Assembly (NCBI GenBank): GCA_001969505.1
Contig: LSSK01000046.1
Span: forward strand, 1 to 27,336
Source of the DNA: Zancudomyces culisetae
Lineage: Eukaryota; Kickxellomycota; Harpellomycetes; Harpellales; Legeriomycetaceae
DNA: 27,336 nt
Direction of reading: 5' to 3'
Of this stretch, positions 19,417 to 27,336 are shown in pieces. Position 1 is the stretch's first letter; each line of letters opens with the position of its first letter. A program made the translations under genes and the position numbers. The notes under the pieces were generated by a model that was not told the DNA's origin, did not search any database, and was given only the letters and a program-made list of their open reading frames with translations.

Positions 19417-21448
19417 TCGGCATCAAAAAGGAAGCTACTACAATATAGTTGGTGTCAGTAGAGAGTATTTAACTTAAGTTGAAAATCTGTTGTTTGGAAC
19501 TACATACAGAACGTGCAGAGCATAAACGGTTATTTTTGTCGTTCTAGTATGCTTATGTTTTTTTGTGAGAAGGGTATTCACTCAAACAAAAGGAGAAAAC
19601 AAAAAGAAACCTAAAAACCAATAGGATATAGCGGACTCAAAAACAAATATGCATCTGTGTGTCTTTCTAAAGTTCCGTATCCAAAATAGGACAACTTGTT
19701 AGTGTTATGAGATGGATGAAGTAAGAATAAATGATATTCACAGGAAACAAAAAGGCTACAACCCACCACTATGTTTGTAAATAAATAGGTAACTAGAACA
19801 AAAGGAAATGCGTTGAAATTTACCGAATACTGGTAGATGAACCGGAAAAAACGAATTCAATGAGTAATAAAAGGTATTTTTAACACCAGTCTTCAGCTAA
19901 ATATACCATAAGACTAATTGAACCAAAATATTCAAATGAGCATAAACAACTTGGACAAAAAATACCCTGTGTGTGGTTTTTCTTCGCTTAAAATATGTAT
20001 GGTTTAATCATTTTGATACTAGTCGCATGCAAAATGTACATACGCTATGATGGGCTTTACAGGTGGTTAGAGTTTGTTAGAAAAAATTGACAACGAGCAA
20101 ATAAAAATTTGAAAATACACATCATGTACTCAATCTAACAATGACGCAAGTATTAGAGCATAACATGCATATATGTTCTTAATGAAAAGACGTTGCTAAA
20201 TGTGCCTTTATTTTGCGGAATTTTAACAAAAAGAAAAAGATACCACCTAATTTTGTATTTATTTTCCTTCTTTCAGCCGTGACGTAAAAAGTATTTTAGC
20301 CTTTAGAAGCTGTAGTATGTGAACAAAACAGCCTTAATGGGTAAATTCGGAATTTATCATTTTTGGAAATTTATACATGAGCTAACTATTCCTTGTCCCC
20401 TTCTTCCTCATAAGTAAAAAATATATAGTTGGGGTAATTAGCTACAAAAAAAAGCAACTCGTACTCCGGTTGCTAATTAATGAATGAGTGCTATGAAAAA
20501 AAATTCTTGTAAAGATGTTGGGGAAATACACTCCTTAGATTGGAAAACTGTCCGCTTTTCCGTTACTCTTTAAAAATGTTGGGTCACAAATATTGGGTCA
20601 GATAAACAAATAAAATAGTAATACTTTGCTTGTGACATTATTTTCACGCTGCTTTGTATGTTTTATACAACATTGCCACTTTCTACCGACGTTCAAAACA
20701 GACACGTATTCCAATAACAAAAAAAAAACTGCACCTCCCCTCCCAACACAAATAATGACTACATGGTATGTCAATAATTTGCTTGTCATATAGTTCTTTG
20801 CGATATGATCATCAACACAACTTTTTTTGGTGATATTCAGTCTAACATCATTAGCCCCTACACTTTAGTAAGTAAAATAACAATTGTTTGTCACAAATAC
20901 GCAATGCTTGAGCAGTGAGTGAGGATGGGGTGGAATGGGATGGGGTGGATAATTGTTTATACGCATACATAGTCACAAAACGCGGTTTGGTCCAACTCTT
21001 CTTAAAATTGCATTTGAATTGCTATTGGGGTAGAACTACACAACTAATGGACGCAACAATACACGAAAAGTTGTTTAAGGCAAAAAAAGATAAAAATATT
21101 TCCTTTTATGGAAAGAAGACGCTAGATACTACAGGATCATTTCCTTGTTTTCTCCTCTTCTCTTCTTTCCTGTTATTTTTCTCTTAACTTCCACTATATG
21201 CAAGTTCTCAGTTAACACAATTTAGCCAAAGGTTGGCTAGTTTAAAAACCTAACTAGAATATTAAAAGCACTCTAAGACTGTGACAGGTGATAGATTCTT
21301 TATTTTGGCGCTATCTAAAGTTCACTAACGCGTTAAACTCAAGCTTTTCTCCTTAGTTACTCAGTTTATCAGGTGAAAATACAAATAGCGATAAAGGCAA
21401 GATCAAGAGATAATGTGGCTATGTTATAACAGTGTCCAATACATGCCT
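19417..21448. other. Two-kilobase gene-free stretch between two secreted-protein genes
   Basis: I find no gene. The longest frames (20598-20789 on -, 20915-21187 on +) lack recognisable motifs and look like chance in AT-rich DNA. There are no terminal inverted repeats, reverse-transcriptase motifs or tRNA-like cloverleafs that I could identify. The right part (after about 21190) probably includes the 3' region of the protease gene. Confidence 0.45.
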
Positions 21449-22300
21449 TTATCCGATTAATTCATCTGGACTAACACCAATGACGGACGCAATCCAGTTG
21501 ATATAATTAAAAACATTTACAAAACATGAAAACTCGAAGCTGCTAATGCCTGGATCCATCCACGATAATGACAACGCAGAAATTCCCGCCTGAAGTTTAG
21601 CACCATTAACATCAACGACGGCAGGCCCGCCTGAATCGCCACTCCCAAGCGCCTGACCATCTTCAACCTTTGCGCAAAATACCTTTTTATTGATTAATGC
21701 AAGTGCTACAGTGCGCCCAACAAGTGGGTACTGGGTGACAGAAAAATCAATTTTTTTCAAAAGCCTACCCCTGTTTTTAGTGGATTGTTCATTACTCGAG
21801 TCTTCAGTAGCCCCCCAGCCTGCGGCTGAAAGCTTTGTGTTGTGTAAAACGTGTTCTCCAACTACTTTGATGGTACTAGCTCTTAAATTGTCATATCTTC
21901 TGTCCAAGTGCACGATACCTAAATCTTCTAGGTTATTGGTAAAATACCCAGGATAAACCTCCAATTTTTTAACCCTGATAGTTTTATTGTTATTAAGAGC
22001 GTCCTGCAAGCTATCTACACCAACAAAAGAGTTCACTGCAAGCCCCAAAACACCATCTTTCTCGAGACAATGTGCAGCTGTCAATACAGCTTCATTCGTA
22101 ATGAGCGTGCCGGTGCAGGACTTTGCAAATCCATTGAATCCAATAATTACATTAGCAATCCCAGGAAACTCATCCAGCGTTGCCAGAGTTCCGTTGTACA
22201 TTCGTTTGTAAAAACTTGCTGCACTTAGCCTTACTGGCATAGTACTGCTACTTGGAATTGCAGCTATAAGTGAAGCAAGACTGATCAGCACTGCTAGCAT
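21449..22300 (-). CDS. Secreted trypsin-like serine protease (family S1), atypical
   Basis: Single exon, 283 residues, starting at a true ATG. A signal peptide (residues 1 to about 17) and short propeptide precede an activation site YKRMYNGT, where typical trypsins have R-IVGG. The catalytic triad is intact: His77 in LTAAHC, Asp126 in NLEDLGIVHLD and Ser223 in GSGDSGGPAV. The Cys62-Cys78 pair around the histidine loop is kept. Two features are odd. The residue six before the catalytic Ser, which sets trypsin's Arg/Lys specificity when it is Asp, is Ala217. The cysteine that normally sits four before the Ser is Gly219, so the usual 191-220 disulfide is absent. Cys209 and Cys259 are left without standard partners. 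The protein is therefore probably an active endopeptidase with non-tryptic specificity. It ends with the usual INWI helix. The closest relative in the window is the relic at 12377-12960. Confidence 0.92.
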   Translation of the reverse strand: MLAVLISLASLIAAIPSSSTMPVRLSAASFYKRMYNGTLATLDEFPGIANVIIGFNGFAKSCTGTLITNEAVLTAAHCLEKDGVLGLAVNSFVGVDSLQDALNNNKTIRVKKLEVYPGYFTNNLEDLGIVHLDRRYDNLRASTIKVVGEHVLHNTKLSAAGWGATEDSSNEQSTKNRGRLLKKIDFSVTQYPLVGRTVALALINKKVFCAKVEDGQALGSGDSGGPAVVDVNGAKLQAGISALSLSWMDPGISSFEFSCFVNVFNYINWIASVIGVSPDELIG

Positions 22301-22355
22301 ACTATGTTGGCCTGTTAGTTTACTTTATTTTGTTTAATGATCGAATAGGTATCGC

Positions 22356-22367
22356 TATTTAAAAATA
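22356..22367 (-). promoter_or_regulatory. Possible TATA element of the protease gene
   Basis: On the minus strand TATTTTTAAATA lies about 60 bases upstream of the start codon. Given the AT-rich context, it is a plausible but weak TATA candidate. Confidence 0.35.
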
Positions 22368-23409
22368 TGGTATAACCTCTTGACTCGATGGGATATGCGA
22401 TCTAAGCTGGACAGATTTTTAGAACATCACATCCTTTATATAGTTTTTTTTTAGTATCATTCTATAACCAGCTTCTGGCCCTTATAGACTAAACAGGTGT
22501 CACTAATACACATATCAAAAAGAATGGGCATTCTGTTGTAATAAGGATTATGATGTATTCTCCGTATTTGGTGCGATAATACGCATAGTCTAAAAGACAA
22601 GAGTATACCTGATGAATTGGAACATATATGTTGTTATCTTATATCTGCCTGCCGCATTTTTTGAGATTAGTGGATCAGGTTTCGGCACGTTATAAGATCC
22701 TTTGTTCCATAGTTATCTACAATTCAAGGAAACTGGATCAATGAAATTAGCCGATAGGCTATTTTGTACTCAGCCAGGACATCAACGATTTTATCCAGCT
22801 GTCAAAAAAACATAACTACTCTAAAATAAATAGGAAAAGGAACAATGCGTTTATCACACCAAAGAGAAAAACCAGGATGGCAGTTCTGGAGCAAACTAAA
22901 AGTATTTATTTGCTAGCAAATGCAGTCCTCTTCCAACAATTCTATGAATAATAAACATTCCGCGAGTATAATGCCTTCAAACATTATCTCTTGTATAATA
23001 ACCAAGAGCTGGTCTGGTGAAATAACAAAATATCCTATTTAAGGGACAGCAGTTCTTGGTGTTTAGATATATAGTCACATTGTTGGTGTGGAAAAAATAT
23101 CCGTTGCTTTTTGTTCGGTAATCTCATCGTCTACGTATCGTTTTGAAATTGTATGCATTGTAATAAATCGTGTTAAGCTTAGCTGCCACTGCTTTCAAAA
23201 AATGAACCTTTCTGCGAGTTACAAAAGAAATACATGAACACAAACCTATAATGAACGATGTAGTAATATTGACCCATTACCTTTACACAAACAACCACAA
23301 AGCCAAAAAATCACAAGCAAAATAGAGTATAAATTAAAATAGCAAAGGGTTGTAAATCTAGATTAACATAGCATAAATGTAACTAAACCCTAAGCCAGAA
23401 GCATGTGTA
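22368..23409. other. Gene-free spacer between UTP15 and the protease
   Basis: No open frame, RNA gene or repeat stands out. The stretch should contain the 3' untranslated region of UTP15 on its right and the upstream region of the protease on its left. Confidence 0.45.
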
Positions 23410-25375
23410 TTACTGCATCATACTCCTGTCAGAAAGCAGATCTGAAGAAAGTACCAGGGAATCAATGAGCCCGAGCACCTCATAGAGTTTTCTTTGTTCA
23501 ATCAATTCATTATTCACCGCAAGTTGTAAACTATGAAGATGTTCAAAGAGATTTTCATAATAGGCAGAGGTAGGTATACAAACATCTAGCAGCGTGTTTG
23601 CGACCTCAATGGCTAAGTTAGTATAGTTTGGAGTGTTGAGATTTTTTGCAGCAAAGTCAATGAGTTTCTTGACAGTTCTCTCGTCTTTTCCTGTAAGAGC
23701 AGCTTTCAGCCCATTTCTATACACCAACTCCTCCAGTACTGGAAGTAAAACATCATAACCTTTATGTTTGAAGGCCTCATCTAATGCCTTTCCATACTGG
23801 AACGCTTTTAGATATTTATCATATGGCTTTAGCTTTTGCTTTTTTGCAGTAGTAGCCTTTATATCGGTCTAAAGAGAAGTAATTAAACCATTAAATTGTT
23901 AGCATAAAAATTTAGATGATTGACCTTGTATCTATCATAGAAAATATATTGGACAATTACCTTTTCACCCTTATTTGTAGTCCCCCTAATAAAATACTGA
24001 TAAGTTCCGCTACGAGTGATCCTTTCATGTACTTTTAGTTCCTGACTACCCACAGGTTTTTGCTTTTTTATTGAGAGTAAGCCTGTAGACATTCCTACAA
24101 CAAGGACCCTGTCGTCTTGCTATTATTGGCCATAAAAAATTAAATTGCATTGATGAATTGGCATTTGTAAAATAATCACAAAAAAGATATAGGATATCAC
24201 GTGAAGCGAAATATAGAAATGAGTAGACGTGGAAAAAAGGGTAAGAATACTTACAGATATCCCCATACTTAGAATTGGTGCCGGGTAGTTCATACTACAA
24301 ACAAGCTTGTAGTCTTGCAGTTCATAAACCTTGACATGTTGATCAAGTGTACCAACTAGTAGTCTACTGAATTTTCCATCAAAAGCCATACATGTGACCG
24401 TCTTTTCGTGATTTCCTAGTACCCCAACGCATTTTCCATTCATTTTTATATCGTATATTTTAACATATGGACCTCCAGCCACTGCGATCAGGTTTCCTCC
24501 ACGGAAAAACAAAACAGACTCTACAGGTTCGCCATGATCCAGTGTTAATATACATTCCTTGGATTCAATGTCATATATTCTGACCGTGTGATCGTATGAC
24601 CCTGTTGCTATTATGTTTGGCGCCTCTGAGCATAGTGCCAATGCTTTTACGTAATCTGTGTGATCTTCAAAGATTTTTTCCTCCTCCTGTGTCAAAAGAT
24701 CCCATACTCTAACTGTTTTGTCGTCCGATACTGATATTATTCTCTTTCTATCTTGAGTAAACTCTACTACGTTCACAGGCCTAATAAAATGAAAGGGATC
24801 ATCAAATACTTTGTAGTGGGTAGTTATAAATTATAGACTATACTTAGAATATAAAAATACACAAAAATGAATTCCGAATTACATTTTATGCCCTTTAAAG
24901 GTTCTCAAACTAGAACGCGTACCAACATCAATAACCCGTATGGTGCCATTAGAATCTCCCGCAACCACAAGTTTTCCATCGTCTCTAAAGCTACTAGTCT
25001 TCACCACAGTGTTAAACTTGTTTAGTGACTTGGTTGGTGCACTTGTTTGTGGACTATAAATCTGCACCCTTGTTGATGATGTTACCGAAAAGACATGTGG
25101 CGATACCTTTGAGAAATTGATTGAGGTTATTGGTCCGTACTCATTTTTCAAGGTTGGTATCTATTTTTTTTCAACAAAAGATTTATACATAAATCATTAC
25201 TAATAAACATTCACTAAAGATCATTTAGTTTTGACCAGGAAGAAAAGACATGTGTATTAATATAAGAAGAGGTTTTGCTAGTATTTACCTTAAATCGATC
25301 CCAGTATTTCTCTTCGGCGGTTTGCTTTTTAATCGCCGTTCGATTTTTGTAACTTCCAACTTTATAATACTCCAT
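23410..25375 (-). CDS. UTP15: U3 snoRNP / small-subunit processome protein Utp15
   Basis: Five exons on the minus strand, 25375-25289, 25160-24883, 24780-24255, 24119-23961 and 23868-23410, give 502 residues (human UTP15 has about 518). Utp15 belongs to the t-UTP/UtpA subcomplex, which binds pre-rRNA early and promotes rDNA transcription and 18S processing in the nucleolus. The N-terminal two thirds form a WD40 propeller: SSTRVQIYSP, KLVVAGDSNGTIRVIDV, FKGHKMPVNVVEF, DDKTVRVWDL, GSYDHTVRIYDI, HGEPVESVLFFRGG and NHEKTVTCMAF, all aligning with human UTP15. PAPILSMGISQDDRVLVVGM spans the junction of exons 3 and 4. Exon 5 holds the Utp15 C-terminal domain (YDKYLKAFQYGKALDEAFK, then LTGKDERTVKKLIDFAAKNL). 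Donors are GTAAAT, GTAATT, GTAAGT and GTAATT. An in-frame ATG ten codons upstream is a less likely start. Confidence 0.94.
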
Positions 25376-26131
25376 TTCTGTACAATTCAAATTAAAGATT
25401 CTCAAATCCTTAATGTATGTTTATTTAGCTTTTTTTTTTTTCGCTCTGGTTGCTTTAGGATTGATGTAATTAAGCTATACAATGCATCAAATTTTTTCGA
25501 AAAGAAAAATTTTTTTTTAGCTTGATCAGTCCAATTATTAGCGTGGTAGGGAAATTAATAAATGGATTCAGAATACTTGACGGTCCTGCGAACAACTCTT
25601 TGAGTTTTGGCCATTAAGAATGCATATGCAAGCTAAAGAGGTGTCATTTTTTTATACTTATAAGGAAGTGTGCTTGTGGTCTTTATTAAGATTACAATGA
25701 AAATATCAATAATAGTTGCTAAAATATGCTTTGACTGTTAAAGCTTGGTTTTTCGAGATGATAGCAAGTATATTTGCACGCGTTCTTTCTAGCTAGAAAC
25801 TGCAAAAATGGTTCGTCCCGCCTGTAAAAAAACTGTCGAAATTTTTTCCCCATAAATTTGTGCAGTCCTTGTCATATGATTACTTTTTGTTTAACAATCA
25901 GACTTTCTATGTTTAAGAACCTCGCTGCCACATAACACATGTAGGACTGGTTTTAAAATTAAACACTACGTTTCTATGATTCTCTTAGGGGCCTAAAACT
26001 TACTAATATTTCACATACAATTACCTATTTAGTTTCAGTTTAATTCCGTTTAATTTCATTTTCCATGTTTGCATCATAAACCAAATACCCCCTAGAAGAG
26101 CAACGAAAATCTAAAAACTTGAACTACAATC
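25376..26131. promoter_or_regulatory. Divergent promoter region of UTP15 and the 5-alpha-reductase gene
   Basis: These 756 bases separate divergent start codons. On the UTP15 side, two A-tract/T-tract elements occur: AAATTTTTT (25489-25497) and GAAAAATTTTTTTTT (25504-25518). They resemble the yeast RRPE of ribosome-biogenesis promoters, though in AT-rich DNA this could be chance. A third, GAAATTTTTT, lies near 25840-25850. On the other side a short C run (about 26087-26091) precedes the start at 26132. Confidence 0.4.
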
Positions 26132-27173
26132 ATGTTTGGCATCAGCACCGAAAATTCAGCTTTTAACATGGTCCTTCTTGGTCACTTTTTGTTTTCCCTG
26201 TGCTCTCTTCCAGGTGTATACATAATAGGCTCCCCATATGGTAAGTTACAGCCACCACACTGCCCTTTATACTATACTTTTCTGTGTACCTCCTTTTATC
26301 CCTTTTATCCCCTTTTTCCTCTCTTCTTTATTATTTCATTGTAAAGCTCGCCTTTAAAACCTAGGGTTGCTCGGAAACAAAGTAAAAAATATGTTGGTCA
26401 ATGGAAGAGTATCGTGGATTATGATGGAAATAGTATCGCCGCTTGTTTATTGTGTCAGTTTTTTCAGCGATTTCACTCTAGCATCGAATGAACAGAATCA
26501 AAACTCGATATCTACAACATCATGGGTGTTGTTCCTTATGTGGAATATACACTACTTTAACAGAAGTATCGTGTATCCACTACGCCACGGCAGTAGGGCA
26601 AGAGTGCACATTGGCATTCCTCTGTTGGCCGCCTTTTTTAATCTGATGAATGGGTATATCAATGGGCGATGGGCTCGGTACCATAAGGAGATACGGATGT
26701 TGCAGCTTGGTCCATACGAAACCACAGGTAGCAGCAATTTGTTCTATACTCTTGGTCTCTACGCCTCGCACTTCGCCTTGCTATTGGGTACCTGCTTGTT
26801 TGTTTTCGGGCTGGTGGGGAATATGTACCACGACGAGATCTTGATGAAGTTAAGGGCAAGGTCAAGTAAACCCTCTTCCAAAACCCCAGAGGGAGCAAAG
26901 CTGAAGTATCAAGCAAAAGTGGAACAGAATGAAAGAGCATATTTTGTTCCCCAAGGTGGACTGTTCAGTTTAATCTCTTGTCCTCACTATTTTTGTGAGC
27001 TTGTTGAGTGGGTAGGTTATGCCATAGCCTGTGGTGGACTTCCTGGTTGGCTATTTGTACTTTCAACATTTGGTAATCTGGTACCGCGGGCACAACATAT
27101 TCATGAATGGTACACGCAAAAATTCCCAAACTACCCTAAGGACCGTAAAAGAATTTTTCCATTTATTTATTAG
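26132..27173 (+). CDS. Steroid 5-alpha-reductase family enzyme (SRD5A1/DET2-like)
   Basis: Two exons, 26132-26240 and 26365-27173, give 305 residues, with donor GTAAGT and acceptor CCTAG. Family members are ER membrane enzymes that reduce a C4-C5 double bond in 3-oxo-steroids using NADPH. Conserved blocks are present in order: SPYGLLGNKV near the N-terminus (split by the intron), NIHYFNRSIVYPLR, FNLMNGYINGRW (matching NGYLQGR), GLVGNMYHDEILMKLR (matching GMLINIHSDHILRNLR) and YFVPQGGLFSLISCPHYF. VEWVGYA, NLVPRAQHIHEWY and the C-terminal KFPNYPKDRKRIFPFIY follow. Several hydrophobic spans fit a multi-pass membrane protein. It is longer than human SRD5A1 (259 residues), partly through an insertion after the ILMKLR block rich in Ser, Lys and Gln. 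The fungal substrate is unknown; sterol intermediates or host steroids are possible. Confidence 0.92.
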
Positions 27174-27336
27174 TACAGTCTACCTTACTAGTAATACATA
27201 TAAACCGCGCAATATGTGCTCACACACAATACACACAGTTATGTAGTGATTTCTATATTACCGATTACATTTTATGTCATTAAAAATTGTGATTTGTTTT
27301 GGTTCTGGTTATTACTGGGGGGGGGGGGGTACAATT
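27174..27336. other. 3' flank of the reductase gene, ending in a G run
   Basis: This is non-coding. It ends with 13 consecutive G (27317-27329). No AATAAA is visible; ATTAAA (27279-27284) may serve as the polyadenylation signal. Confidence 0.4.

Noticed and set aside
19417-21448. Search for a mobile element or further protease relics in the long gene-free stretch
   Set aside because: I found no terminal repeats, target-site duplications, transposase or polymerase motifs, and no AAHC- or GDSGG-like blocks on either strand by eye.

Overview
This window reads as nuclear DNA of a fungus. It is AT-rich, with short spliceosomal introns (roughly 60-200 bases, GTAAGT/GTATGT/GTAAAT-like donors, and TACTAAC-like branch sites next to several acceptors). 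Gene spacing is moderately compact. The gene set includes Ada3/Ngg1 of SAGA, Utp15, Fyv7/TAP26, SRP72 and ATP synthase subunit h (Atp14). A secreted trypsin-like protease, a decayed second copy, and a steroid 5-alpha-reductase-type enzyme would fit an early-diverging (zygomycete-grade), perhaps animal-associated fungus. That placement is inference. All exon structures were built by hand from splice signals, reading frame and family similarity. Each reconstructed CDS has a length divisible by three and no internal stop.

Layout, left to right. Bases 1-2610 hold no convincing gene, only microsatellites. At 2611-5898 (+) a single-exon protein carries a disordered N-terminus and about 14 Sel1 repeats. 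It converges on ADA3 (6066-8219, -, six exons including a probable 13-base microexon). ADA3 is divergent from a spliced, tail-anchored coiled-coil protein of unknown function (8872-10015, +). That gene converges on a small Myb/SANT-like protein (10360-11163, -). A 2.2 kb gap follows, containing a decayed trypsin-like protease relic (about 12377-12960). Then three housekeeping genes lie in tandem on +: SRP72 (13336-15491), FYV7/TAP26-like (15805-16628) and ATP14 (17439-18321, five tiny exons).

From 18322 to 23409 the window is gene-sparse and looks more accessory. It holds a small six-cysteine, probably GPI-anchored secreted protein (18888-19232, -) and an intact but atypical S1 protease (21449-22300, -). 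Next comes UTP15 (23410-25375, -, five exons), divergent from a steroid 5-alpha-reductase family gene (26132-27173, +, two exons).

Most genes serve unrelated core functions: transcription co-activation, protein targeting to the ER, ribosome biogenesis and respiration. No operon-like or defence-like system is visible. The most notable signals are the protease relic and its likely intact relative, the ADA3 microexon, the unclassified secreted and tail-anchored proteins, and recurrent long C/G homopolymer runs between genes.
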